From Acanthacorydalis orientalis (taxonomy: Eukaryota; Arthropoda; Insecta; Megaloptera; Corydalidae): 64,000 bases of DNA. The stretch spans positions 34,756,428 to 34,820,427 of the forward strand of contig CM068317.1 in assembly GCA_034766995.1 (NCBI GenBank), read 5' to 3'. The position numbers and the translations under genes were made by a program. Of this stretch, positions 45,905 through 57,580 are shown in pieces. Under the pieces are notes generated by a model. That model was given only the letters and a program-made list of their open reading frames with translations. It did not search any database and was not told the DNA's origin. Position 1 is the stretch's first letter. Each line of letters starts with the position of its first letter.

Positions 45905-45917
45905 TGGAACCGGTTTT
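45905..45917. promoter_or_regulatory. Grainyhead-type site AACCGGTT
   Basis: GGAACCGGTTTT contains the palindrome AACCGGTT, matching the consensus of the Grainyhead/CP2 family. It lies just upstream of the minus-strand exon candidate. Confidence 0.4.
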
Positions 45918-45919
45918 TT

Positions 45920-46750
45920 TACTTTTTAAACACGAGTACAAGAATATTTAAGTAGATTTTTGTAACAGTGCTCGGAAAAAATGTATTTTGTACATATTTT
46001 GTAATATAAATAAAAATGTTATATATTTAGTGCAAAAAATATAACAGTTTATATATGGACAAATTATATATGAAATATGTTTTATTTAAAATTTTAGAAT
46101 CATTAAAATAAAATTCTAAAATTCTTGAAATCGTTCTAGAATGATACTTACTGAAAGATAATCTCTTTAATTTATTAAATATTATATTATTTATTTAATT
46201 GCTACAATTTAATGCCTACATTACTCTTAATTATTTTGAAACAAGCATATTAAATATTGAAAACAGAAAATTATAACACACAGATGGATTATATTATTTA
46301 TTCTTCATATGGTTAATTAATTTGAAATGAATTCATTTAATATCTTTATTTTTATTTCAATAAGTAAACAATTTAAAATATTACATTTTTAAAAATTGCT
46401 TTCAGTTAGTTTATCTTTCATCAACCAAATGTAATGTATTTAAAAAATATTTAGTGACAGCTAAACTTGTTACAGAATGAAATGCTAAATTTCAAAATTT
46501 AGAATTTCAAAGTTAAAAGTTAATGCTGTAATTAAAATGTGTTTATAGTTTTCATATTTTTTTATATAATTTTCATCTAAATAATTAATAATTTAATATA
46601 TACTTAATTATGTTCAATATTATTAATTTCAATGAAATTGCGTATTTATTAATATTATTAAATAACTATTTGTATTTGTGAGGATAATAAAATTGAATGT
46701 AAAGTACTAGATTATTAACCATATACATATATAATGTCTGTTGTTAATTC
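45920..46750. other. AT-rich stretch, nothing recognised
   Basis: No array, island or frame of note. Confidence 0.6.
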
Positions 46751-46753
46751 TAA

Positions 46754-46796
46754 TATATATATATACGAGATAGATATATACTCGTATATATATATA
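46754..46796. repeat. perfect 16-bp inverted repeat in a TA array
   Basis: TATATATATATACGAG (46754-46769) and CTCGTATATATATATA (46781-46796) flank an 11-bp loop, giving a stable hairpin with a CGAG clamp at the loop end. Confidence 0.85.
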
Positions 46797-47015
46797 ACCA
46801 CATTTGTGGAGAGTAGATTTATGTTTAACAATATCTATTGGTGATTTAGTAATACCGATAAATCCAGTTCGAGATATATGTCAACTAACCATTGAAATAA
46901 TATCCCTTATATTGTGTATAATATGTAGTTTAAACAAATATATGTAAGAGAGCAATTTGAAAAGTTCACAATTTGATAATGAAATACTATTTATGGACTA
47001 TTTTTGGAATGATGT

Positions 47016-47920
47016 TTATTTTTCAATATAATCCCCCCAGAGTCCCATACACTTTTTCCATCGATGCTCTAGTACCTTTATTTCATCCTGGAAATCCGGT
47101 TCATTAAAGTCTTTAGAAAAGCATTTCACTGCGTCTTTCAACTCATAATTTGAAGAAAATTGCATGCCAGTAAGTTCTTTTTCAAGGTTTGGGGATAGAT
47201 GGGAGTCACATAGAGCTTAGTCAATGGAATACGACGAATGGGGTAGCAAATCATACTTAAGTTCGATGATTTTTAATAAAGTAAGACATTTGTGTAAGAA
47301 TGTACTTTATCTTAATAAAAATAATTTTTTTTGATAAAATCGGTTTTTCTTTACGAACTTTTTGGTTCACTTGATCTAAAAGTGTAGTATTTTACTTTTC
47401 TGTTATCGTTTTACCCTTTATTGGATAATCAATCATCAATATCTCATTGGATACCCTGATAATGGAAGCTGTATCCTTTCCTGAAGAAAAAATAAATTGT
47501 ACCATTTTTAGTGGCAAAGAATCACGATGGTTTCATTGTTTTGTCTACTGTTTTGTTTCTGATTAATTCATCACTAGTTAATTCCATCAATCATTACAAA
47601 TCGATGAATAAATCAGCCATATTTTCCATGAAACTATCTAAACACTCTTAAGAAATTTACATTCGAATACGTTTCTACTCATCTGTCAGCAAACTATGCA
47701 TCCATCTTTCTGATAACCTTTTCATACCTAATTGTTCAGTTACGATATGAAATTGCTATTCATCAGAGACTTCTCTAGTCTTAGCAATTTCAGACACCTT
47801 TAATTGATGATTCTCTAAAATAACATCATACACTTTATTGATGATATCTGGTGTCATTACATTTTTTAAGAATCTATTACAGAGGTCATCTTCTAAGCTT
47901 ATATAAATTATGGATCCCAT
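47016..47920 (-). pseudogene. mariner transposase pseudogene (third family)
   Basis: Read on the minus strand from an ATG-like start at 47920 to TAA at 47016, broken segments of a Tc1/mariner transposase appear in order. An N-terminal segment with the second helix-turn-helix (TPDIINKVYDVILENHQLKV, QLGMKRLSERWMHSLLTDE) is followed by a stop. Next come a middle segment (IDYPIKGKTITEKYYTLLDQ, VRKEKPILSKKIIF) and the C-terminus (HRWKKCMGLWGDYIEK, then the stop). The segment that should hold the HQDNAPAH catalytic Asp is degraded, and several stops and frameshifts separate the parts. The first about 80 residues seem missing and terminal repeats could not be identified. Lineage within mariner is unresolved; the C-terminal WxKCxxLxGDYxEK form differs from both other families here. 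Confidence 0.85.
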
Positions 47921-47965
47921 TTTTTACAATTGTAAATAGAGGTGCATTATCATGTTAAAATTTTC

Positions 47966-48670
<705 letters not shown>

Positions 48671-48671
48671 T

Positions 48672-48722
<51 letters not shown>
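48672..48722. repeat. (TA)n microsatellite, about 50 bp
   Basis: Pure array. Confidence 0.96.
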
Positions 48723-48724
<2 letters not shown>

Positions 48725-48881
48725 TGCAATTATATTCAGTATTATGAATTGAAGAAAAATTTTATTCCAAATTTAAATGCTGGAAAAATGAAAATATATA
48801 ATGCATATAGAATGAAATAATGGGCTATTTTATTTTATACTATTTTATACATAACGATTATTATTGATCACATTTAATCGA

Positions 48882-48882
<1 letters not shown>

Positions 48883-48924
<42 letters not shown>

Positions 48925-48974
48925 TATATATATTTATCTCTCTCTCTATATATATATATATATGTGTGTGTGTT
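48883..48974. repeat. compound (TA)n-(CT)n-(TA)n-(GT)n array
   Basis: TA (48883-48922), CTCTCTCT, a second TA run, then GTGTGTGTGT, all within about 90 bp. Confidence 0.94.
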
Positions 48975-49299
48975 AGGTATTCACAATTGATATTATTTAC
49001 ATATTTAATAATTACTTCATTAAATAATTAAATTAAACATATGAAATAATATCAAATACAGATATGTAAATTTTGAATAAAAAATGTAGAAAAAATAAAA
49101 TGTTAATGTAAAAAAAAAAACAATTTTCAACAGTTTTCAGTATAGCGTGCAAAGTGTCTAAATTATCAAAAGTATTAAACAACATTCAAATATGAATTAA
49201 AATTTTAATCATCTATTTTACATCCTTCCTAAAATCACTTACATTTCAAATAAGTAACTGCGAAAACTTGAAAATTTTACTTGTTACGAGAAAATAAGT

Positions 49300-49560
49300 T
49301 ATAGTCGCGATGATAATTGAAATCTCTAACGAAGGTTTCAATTCGTCGGATATAAATAAACGTTTTCGGAATCGTAAGAACAATCATAAAATATTGTCTC
49401 AGAAGCAGCATAAAGTATTTTACAGCCCTGTTCGTTAGAAGAAACTCACGTCTCTTATCAAACTTGGGCTACCCCGCTGTTGTTGCCTGTCAAAAACATC
49501 CCTTCATTAGTGAGTGAGATTTTCTGCTTTTGCTCCATTCAAAATAATTGTCAACTGACT
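49300..49560. other. GC-elevated island with exon-like segments on both strands
   Basis: On the + strand TATTTTACAG (acceptor, ending 49425) is followed by 84 bp (28 codons: PCSLEETHVSYQTWATPLLL...) and then GTGAGT at 49510, a symmetrical micro-exon in phase 0. On the - strand an ATG at 49538 opens 26 codons (MEQKQKISLTNEGMFLTG...) to TGA at 49458, followed by GAC|GTGAGT at 49450|49449. The + strand reading has both splice signals and is preferred. Neither translation matches a family I recognise. Confidence 0.35.
49426..49509 (+). CDS. candidate 84-bp internal exon
   Basis: Bounded by TTTTACAG on the left and TTA|GTGAGT on the right, with length divisible by three and one frame fully open (PCSLEETHVSYQTWATPLLL then PVKNIPSL). 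It could be a cassette exon. The polypyrimidine tract before the acceptor is weak (GCATAAAGTATTTTACAG), and the minus strand offers a competing interpretation. No family recognised. Confidence 0.25.
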
Positions 49561-49765
49561 GATGATAAATATATTATTATGGATGGATGAAGGTTGAATA
49601 TACTTTCAGTTTTACTATAAATAAGGATTGTTTCGGTATTGTCACAAATGTAATTGTTTTTATGACTACCTTGAATAAGGGATAGTATTTTTGAACTTTA
49701 TTATATTTCTTTTGCAATTTAAAAATATTTAGAAAATAATTTAAAATATTTTAAAATTATTGAAT

Positions 49766-49879
49766 AAAATATTTATATATATATAACATATATATATATA
49801 TGTATATCTATATTTATCTGTCTATCTATCTATCCATATATATATATATTTATATTTATATTTATATTTATATTTATAT

Positions 49880-49945
<66 letters not shown>

Positions 49946-49949
49946 GTAT
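49766..49949. repeat. complex TA / CTAT / ATATTT / GTAT array
   Basis: In order: TA runs, CTATCTATCTAT tetramers (near 49820), five or more TATATT hexamers (near 49850-49885), about 45 bp of TA, and GTATGTATGTATG tetramers. Confidence 0.95.
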
Positions 49950-50215
49950 GGCGCCTCAATTTTTAATTCGATCTGTTAGAAAAAGTATATCATTTTTATG
50001 CATTGCATATAACAGTTTTATAACATATAACAAATTGTATTATTAAAATTGTAGTACTTATCTTTTATTTTATTTTTTATTAAAATTGTACTAATTGTAG
50101 TATTTACCTTTTTTTTACCGAAATCGTTTCATCCGGTTATATTTTATAATTTTGTTTATGTCGATTGATTACATTATATAAACGTTTCTGACAAAATCCT
50201 CAATTCAATAATAGA

Positions 50216-50845
50216 TGGATACTCACGGGTAGATTTGAAGCAATTTCTTCTATTTGCATTTGTTTTGAAGTCTCATCGAAATTTAATGAAATACATCAGA
50301 ATAATATAGTTGCAATGGCAAATTTATTGCAAAAGAGATATGAAAATGAAATAATCCTGAATGAAAATGAATTGCTGAAGCCTATTTACAAATACAATTT
50401 TAAACAAAGCATTAAACTATAAAATTATTTTTTAAAAAATTATCGACATGGGATTGCTAAACATATTACCTAATACAACTTCGAATTATGCTTTGATTTT
50501 TTTTTAACCATGCTTGTGAGTGTATCAGAAGGAGAATGATCATTTAGTGTTCTGAAAAGGATTAAAAAGTTTCTACGAACGACAGTCAAGAGCGACTGAA
50601 TGGATGGGTGACGCTGAACATAAATTTCCGATAGTCCGTATTTCAGATTATTCTAAAATAATAACTGAATTTATAAGTTTTAAAGCGCGAAAAGCTTCTG
50701 TTAAACCATTTTTATACTTGAATAAATGTTAAATATCATTAAATAAGCATAAATATTTTATAATTTTTTCCACGTAGTTTCCAATTTTGAAAGACCTGAA
50801 AAATATCGGTTTCCCCAAGCCTCGCATTTTCTCTGAAAGGCTCTG
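50216..50845 (+). mobile_element. hAT transposase C-terminal remnant
   Basis: About 50235-50400 translates to a hAT-like pre-dimerisation segment (NNIVAMANLLQKRYENEIIL...). About 50508-50700 gives the dimerisation domain with breaks: VSVSEGE-x-SFSVLKRIKKFLRTT, then MDG and EFISFKARKASV, matching the family pattern SVASAERSFSxLKxIKxxLRSTM..RLNGLA and the ZMYM1-like subgroup in wording. The right end is probably 50845, since the reverse complement begins CAGAGCCTTTCAGAG, and hAT ends start with CAG/CAGAG. No matching left end is seen, so the element is 5'-truncated. Several stops make it dead. Confidence 0.72.
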
Positions 50846-50865
50846 TATATTTATGTATATATGTG

Positions 50866-51600
50866 TATATATATATATATATAACATTGTGTATAAGTTT
50901 TATTTCTTAAAAATCACAAAATATAATATTGTATAATTTTTATGATTTCACTATTAAAATTAAAAATAACTAATAAATATAAAAATGTATATAAAGCAAC
51001 GTTAAAAAAGAGTTTAATATGTTATTCTGTCTTACTTTAAAATCCACTAAAATAATTTAAATCAAAACATTTTTCGGAGTTCAATTATCTTATTAAAATC
51101 TCTTCAGATTTTACTGACATCGTTGATTTTAAGCAATGTATATAATATATATTTGATGGTCAGTAAAAAAACTTCAAATCAACTGATAAATTTCTACATA
51201 TGCAAAAAACTAACTGAATAAAATTATTTAATCAAGTTTATACGATCAGAGAAAATATACTGACACTTGAATGTAAAATAAAAACATTCGTGAGAACTTG
51301 ACCAATTTTATTTTTTTGTTTTTTGTAAAGTTAAATTAATAAATGTATATTTTTTTATTTTCTATCTGAAATTAAACCATGAGTTTCTTCAAATAAAAAA
51401 TACCAACCTCCTCGCATTTCTGTTGCATTTTTATTTAAAATAAAGCTGCATATTTTCAGAATTTTTCAATGAAAAATATTGTATATAATTAAGTAATCTC
51501 TATAATATATTTGTTAAGAAATTCCATTATTTCAAGTATCGAAAACTGGCACTTTGTACGTGTTTATTGAGATTTGTAGTAAAAACATTACTTCAAAAAA
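50866..51600. other. AT-rich stretch, nothing recognised
   Basis: A short TA run at 50866-50882 and otherwise A/T-rich DNA. Confidence 0.6.
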
Positions 51601-52090
51601 TATCTCTCTTTGTCAGTAACCGATAAAACGCTTAGCAGTTGAGCGCCTTAAGTTGCGATCAAAATAAATCCCTCTTGTATTCTGTTCACGCAATCCCAAT
51701 ACACATAGATAATATTATACTGAAAAAACAATAGGTTTTACTATCGCCACAATACTATATTGGATATTAACGTTAAACCCAGGTGCGGACAAAATGCGTG
51801 TATATATCTAAAGCACTCCCGAAACGTTCGAAAACAACATCTCTACTACTAAATCTATCGAGTGCGAGAGGCACTCGAAACATCCCCCTTTTACGTTAGG
51901 GTTGCAAACGCATAACGATGGCCTGGACGTAATGACCTCCGGATAAAAACATATCATTAATCTAACACTTGACGTTTTGTGTTACGTAATTCAGATCTTC
52001 TTTGGACGGCCACTTCTTCAGCTTGTTGGCGACCATACGAGGAAGTGGCCGAGTGCATCGTTCTCTTCAATACCACGTCTTAAGCAAATA
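51600..52090. promoter_or_regulatory. large GC-elevated island with two strong hairpins
   Basis: About 490 bp, the richest such island in the right half. It contains a perfect hairpin TCGAGTGC-GAGAG-GCACTCGA at 51858-51878 and a perfect long-range dyad GGCCACTTC (52008-52016) / GAAGTGGCC (52042-52050). Other CpG words include GCACTCCCGAAACGTTCG. All six frames are interrupted often, so it is more likely regulatory or a non-coding RNA than coding sequence. Confidence 0.45.
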
Positions 52091-52178
52091 GAAAAATGTT
52101 TATTGTATTGACTGGAGTCCACTTTATTTTTCTTCATATTTGGATAAAGATGCTTTTTCAATTTCAAAAGAAAATTTC

Positions 52179-52216
52179 TCTCTCTCTCTCCCCTCTCTCT
52201 CTCTATATATATATTC

Positions 52217-52266
<50 letters not shown>

Positions 52267-52282
52267 TATTATATATATACAT

Positions 52283-52312
<30 letters not shown>
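52179..52312. repeat. (CT)n then (TA)n array with TATTCTAT interruptions
   Basis: CTCTCTCTCTCCCCTCTCTC (about 26 bp) then three TA blocks, the first two joined by TATTCTATTATATA units that occur on both sides of the longest block, ending in GTATGTATGT. Confidence 0.96.
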
Positions 52313-52314
<2 letters not shown>

Positions 52315-53147
52315 ATATATTCAAAGAATTACACATGAAAATAAATGCACAGTTAATTAAAATTTCACATATTCATGTTTAATATTACAGACATTTTACG
52401 ACCGTGAACTGTGAACTAAATGTTCTCTATTGTGTTTTATACGTAAGCAAATAGTTTCACATTGCTACATGCATAGGTAATATGTGGTTGACCTGTAGTT
52501 GCATTTAATTTGTTACTTTTATGACTGTAAATACCAGAGATTCTCAAAGCATTAAAAATATTTATCAACTATTGTTTTAGTATATAATAACTTATTTCTG
52601 TGTGAAACACTAGAGTAAATTATTCAGGTTTTAAGTGAACAGATATTTGACTTTCATCAAATGTATTTTAAAGTAATATAATTCTAAAAAACAAGACTAG
52701 ACTAAAATCAATTTAAGGATTAAAAAGTTATATGTAAATATAACTAAATTATATATCCTGATTTTATTTACATACACTGTCTTAAGGATAAAATAGAACA
52801 ATAAATACCTTTTACAATTTTACAGAATATACTTAACCCCTTCATTGTTCAATATTGCTATTCAATGTCTCCGAAATGTTAATGTGATTAATATATTCCA
52901 GTTGTGGAGCTAAAGTAATTAATATAATTATTTATTTAATCCAAATTTTGGTACAATTATTTCTGTTTACATTAAATATTTTAGTTTATTATCTATTGTT
53001 TTTAAATTCATGATTATTAAAAAAACAAATATCAATAATTGCAATAAAAAGTGAATTATATCAAAGATTAAAGTTGATTCTACAAAAAAAGGCTATTTGC
53101 TAATTTACGATACCGCAACATTAAGTTGCTGTTTAATACAATTCAAA
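52313..53147. other. AT-rich stretch, nothing recognised
   Basis: No island, array or credible frame. Confidence 0.6.
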
Positions 53148-53179
53148 TATATATATAGATATATATATATATATATATT
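53148..53179. repeat. (TA)n microsatellite with one GA interruption
   Basis: About 32 bp. Confidence 0.93.
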
Positions 53180-53499
53180 GCAAGAATTTTAAAAGAAATG
53201 TCAACAATTTTTAAATAAATTCTTTTTGAAATTCAATTTCAGATCAGAAAAAAAATTAAGTAAAATATGAGAACAAATCAATCATGTTGCATATATAATA
53301 AAAAAACTGTCTAGTTCCTTGTTCAAATATTTGTCATAAAAAATTCATCTTTTTATATCATTTTCTTTATAGACTGGGAACATTTGATTTTTCCCCTCGG
53401 TTAAACATAATACACCATCAAAATATCATTGAATAACGTGTAATCATTACTTGAAATGTAAATATCCAAACTTTATAATCTGTTGTTTTAATATAAAAC

Positions 53500-53775
53500 T
53501 GTTTGCGACGACAACTTCAACGATTCTGTGCGCGGCCATCTTTTTTAATAAGTTTCACACCTCTGACTCGGAACTTCCGAGACGTCGCACAAAGAGGAAT
53601 CCTGAAAACCATCATTAAGCGTGAGACAAAACTGTTAGTTCTTTAACTTTTTGTTCGTACACCTTTTATACGATTTCCGTGATGATGACCCTATTCGTGA
53701 GCGTACGCGTCTACAAAATACCAACCCGGAGCGGCTCATCATCCTACGCACAGTTTAGGGTTGGATTAAGGTAGA
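53500..53775. promoter_or_regulatory. GC-elevated island with nested inverted repeats
   Basis: It holds the perfect palindrome CTCGGAA-C-TTCCGAG at 53567-53581, nested within the arms TGCGACG (53504-53510) and CGTCGCA (53583-53589). GCGCGGCCATC (YY1/Pho-type GCCAT) is near 53531 and the word GAGCGTACGCGTC near 53699. No frame stays open for more than about 30 codons. Probably regulatory. Confidence 0.4.
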
Positions 53776-54254
53776 AAATCTACGTTATCCGTATTAAATA
53801 CCTTTACAGTTTTTACTGAATCGAACGGTATATATTTAGAATAAAGTCGTTGGTAATATATTTACAATGTCTTTGTATTCTGTTCTTTATCCTTATTTTT
53901 TATTAATCGTTTTTATTTTTGTTTAAAAACAATAAAAACTTTGTTTACTTCTATATACACATTTTATATATTTTTTTCAAAATTACATTTAGTATTTTAA
54001 ACAATTCAAATGAAACATTATATATTTTACAAGTAAAATGTAAATTTTTTTCTTATTTTTATTTTTATCCAATATCAAAATTAATTAAGAAAAGCCCTAC
54101 ATTTTTTTATAGTTTAAAAATTAGAGAATACTTTCTAAAATATACTTGTGAAAAATTTGTTCAAGTTAACTATAGAGATGAGATAAAATCAGTACTTGAT
54201 TTCATTTTAATTTTTTTTTTTTGAAAGTAAAAAAAAATCACATGTACCTGTTAA
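53776..54254. other. AT-rich stretch, nothing recognised
   Basis: A 101-codon frame (53919-54224) is Phe/Ile/Lys/Tyr-rich and unsupported. Confidence 0.6.
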
Positions 54255-54530
54255 TTTTTACAAATGATCTTTTTACCCGCCCCGCAAATGATAAACAATT
54301 TTCTGGTCAAAAATATTCAATAAATGATTATTGATCGTTTTTGATTTTTCTTATTGACATTTTGATTAATATTTTAAATATTTACGTATAATTATTCGCA
54401 TTTGACATCATCATCTTCAAAGCGATAAGGTATAGAAAACAAACAAAATAAATTTCAGACATCACACGAAGATATTATTTTAATGCAACACACTTCTTGC
54501 TTTCACAATGATCGTTTAACAAACCACAAG
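54255..54530. mobile_element. miniature inverted-repeat element, family A copy 4
   Basis: TTTTCTGGTCAAAAATATTC and AATGATTATTGATCGTTTTT are followed by GACATCATCATCTTCAAAGC and GATAAGGTATAGAAAAC, the same order as copy 1. The right end is probably near ACAAACCACAAG (54521). Confidence 0.5.
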
Positions 54531-54929
54531 TTTTTAAAATAGATTAGAAAGTACTTTTTCAGAATGTCTATAGTCTAGATTTATTACCGCATGATTTTTC
54601 ATAGTCTGTAAAGGAAATTCAACATTAAAATACTTTTTCTGTAACAATTAATTAGAAATTGTTACTTTTTAAAAAAGTAGTTGTATCATCTAAATAAACC
54701 ATTATTAAATTTTAAAAAGGCAGATAACTGTATAAACGTTAATAGATAACATCTTAAAAAATATTTTTATTTTTTAATAGAACACATTTTGAATATCTGG
54801 GATTGTACTTTTGATAATTTATTGAAATATATTTTTTGTATACGTTAAAATTATTCGTTTGTATCCAAAATGCTTGACTATTTTAACTTTAAAAAATATT
54901 AATATTCATAAGTAAATCATCATATTCCA

Positions 54930-55115
54930 CAAGTAAATTTTTCTCGTCCCTTACAAACCACAAAAAATCTGATCAAAAATATAGTTTCTTCTGTAACTTA
55001 AATTTTTGAAAATATTAGAATTATCATCGAAATGCTCATTAATAACAATAAAAAATGATCAGTAATTTACTGTTGAACATTTTAGATAGGAAAACTTTTT
55101 TTGTCTTGAAAATAA
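54930..55115. mobile_element. miniature inverted-repeat element, family A copy 5
   Basis: It starts CCCTTACAAACCACAAAAAA then TCTGATCAAAAATATAG, has ATTATCATCGAAATGCTCAT in the middle, and ends AAAATGATCAGTAATTTACT then GAACATTTTAGATAGGAAAA. The terminal TACAAACCA agrees with copies 1 and 3. Confidence 0.55.
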
Positions 55116-56106
55116 ATAAAATGTCATTTGTAAAAATAAATTTAGTTCTCAAAACTATACTGTGGTAAATTTTTGTAATTGCATTAAAAAAATATTACTC
55201 TTACTTGTTTATTACGTTTAATTATTTATTAAAGGGAAATATTTTTGAAATAATTTCGATTTAAATATTTAAAATTTTTCCAAAAAAAAACATTTCTTTT
55301 TGAACAAAATTCAGTGAATCCAAACTACAGTGCATAAAAAAATTTAACATTTAAAAAAGTCATTTTTAGTTCTGATTTTTTTCTAGATTATTTATAATTG
55401 GTGTTTTTATTAATATTTTATTTATTTTGTGTTTAAATATCAAGTCCTTTTTTAAATTTGTGAAACATACATTCTGGTCTCAAGAGTAAGACGTAAATTT
55501 CATTGAGTTTCCCTCATTCATGTAGATTTTTTGTTAGTAGTTTAGTTTTGTTGAATGTTATTACAAAAGACTACTAGACAACACAGCTCCAAAAGTGATG
55601 AGTACTATCTTAATTCAGTCCAAAAAAATTTCGATAGAAAAATTAATTGAAATTATAATGATTTAAATTAAAAATTTGGAACCTATTAAAATGTATATTA
55701 ATTGAATTTTAAAAATGATTATAACTAATAAGTTAATTAATGCACTGAAAGATTTTTTTTATAATTCCTATTTTAAAACTTTTTTTTCGATAAATTACGT
55801 CGTCTTCCAAAAATGTAAATATTTTATACCAAAATGTATTTTTTATTAAATATAAGTAATCACTAATATGTATATATTACGAGTTAACCCTTCTTAATTC
55901 TATTTGGAAATTTCGTGTGATGAAATTAATATTTTAATACTAAAAGGCGTCATTTAATCACAATTAGTTTACTGGGAAAATGAAATAATCCTGGCAATAA
56001 ATTTTCATCAATTATTTAAATATATTTCGAAAAAGCATACTTTTATATTACTATAAAAATTTGCCTACGTGATTTATATATTTGCTGCCTATGATTTGCC
56101 TATGTG

Positions 56107-56107
<1 letters not shown>
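55116..56107. other. AT-rich stretch, nothing recognised
   Basis: No array, island or credible frame. Confidence 0.6.

Positions 56108-56163
<56 letters not shown>
56108..56163. repeat. (TA)n microsatellite, about 54 bp
   Basis: Pure array ending in ATGTATGT. Confidence 0.97.
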
Positions 56164-56170
<7 letters not shown>

Positions 56171-56289
56171 TCATATTCTTCATTTATTTGAAAGTATGCA
56201 CTCTAGCGTACTGTTTTCATTTAGTGTTATTTTAGAACAGATAATAAATATTTATAGTTTTTTTTTCTTGATTACTCTTTCAAAGTTTT

Positions 56290-56530
56290 ATTTAGACGTC
56301 GATTAGAACAGTCCCAGTCCAATCCTGTTAGCTTCTTCGTATTCGTTGTCGCCATCATCTTTTCTTGAACATTTTCTTTCAACTTATCCGGACAGGCCTT
56401 TGTTTCCGTCGAGCTTTATACAATACAATATTTGTCAGTTCCATAATTGTACGTTTCATCAGCGGGATGAGATGCCGTGTCTGCCATCTCTTTGTGTCCA
56501 TGTTGCTGTATTTACCCCAATCCACTATTC
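56290..56530 (+). promoter_or_regulatory. pyrimidine-rich GC-elevated island with an initiator word
   Basis: TCAGTT lies at 56435-56440 with TATACA about 21 bp upstream. ATGs at 56467 (MRCRVCHLFVSMLLYLPQS, 23 codons) and 56472 (MPCLPSLCVHVAVFTPIH, in a longer frame to 56633) follow within 40 bp; both starts are hydrophobic, signal-peptide-like. The strand is strongly C/T-rich, which biases toward Leu/Phe/Ser frames, so neither ORF is trusted. TTCAACTTATCCGGACAG near 56394 resembles an acceptor. Confidence 0.25.
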
Positions 56531-56659
56531 TACTTTAATACTATACATTTACGTCCTTACTTGTTATATCGTTCAACTTATTTTCAGTCCGTATATATTT
56601 TACGTTTACTGTTGTCTACTTCAAATTGCTTAGTTTTATGCAACGTTTACATTAATACA

Positions 56660-56666
56660 TACATAC

Positions 56667-56724
<58 letters not shown>
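56660..56724. repeat. (CATA)n then (TA)n array
   Basis: ACATACATACATATATAAAT units lead into about 43 bp of pure TA. Confidence 0.96.
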
Positions 56725-56728
<4 letters not shown>

Positions 56729-57013
56729 CAATGTTTTTAAACAAAATTTTTAATGTTTGAGATATTAAAGTTTCAAATAATAACTTTCTATTCAACTAAA
56801 AATAATTTGATTACTAATTATGCATATAGGCGTTACAAAAATATAACTGAGCCATAAATTATATCTGAAAAGTATATAATTTTGATAAACCAATATTTAC
56901 TATTAGTAGATTTTTATTCCCAAGGAAATATATTTTTGTTTCGATATTTTCTTTTTAATTTTTTTATAAATCATTTATCATTCAGTACACCCTCTTTTAT
57001 GTTATAGTTTCTT

Positions 57014-57016
<3 letters not shown>

Positions 57017-57067
<51 letters not shown>
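57017..57067. repeat. (TA)n microsatellite, about 50 bp
   Basis: Pure array. Confidence 0.97.
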
Positions 57068-57073
<6 letters not shown>

Positions 57074-57367
57074 TAAAAGAAAATACTTTAATTATTTCCA
57101 CATTAAAAAAAGATTAAATTACTTGTGCTTGTATAGACAGCTTTTTGCTCATTAATAATTTCGAATAAAATATATTGCTCAAGTATTCATTGCCTGATAT
57201 ATATTTCTTTATTTTAAAATGAAAAAAATAGGTTTATCACTACAAAACTATAGCTGCAAAGCAAACAGTGATTTTTTAAAATCAGAAGTTCATCAAAATT
57301 GACATAATGTCTATAATACTTTATTACAGGTTTGTTAAGCGTATCATATTTATTTTTTTGAAACTTG

Positions 57368-57431
57368 TGTATGTATGTATGTGTGTATATATATATATGG
57401 ATAGATAAATAGATAGATAGATATATAGATT
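57368..57431. repeat. (GTAT)n-(TA)n-(GATA)n compound repeat
   Basis: GTATGTATGTGTGTATATA then TA, then GATAGATAAATAGATAGATA. A short TA run also lies at 57557-57580. Confidence 0.93.
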
Positions 57432-57580
57432 TAGATATGTACATATTTGAACTTTAACTCGAGAGACATTATTTAAATTAAAAATGTATGATTTATAACA
57501 ATGTAAAATATTTTCTCCAAAAATGATTACCAATGTTTATTACCAAAAGCCTACTTTATATATATATATATATATATATG

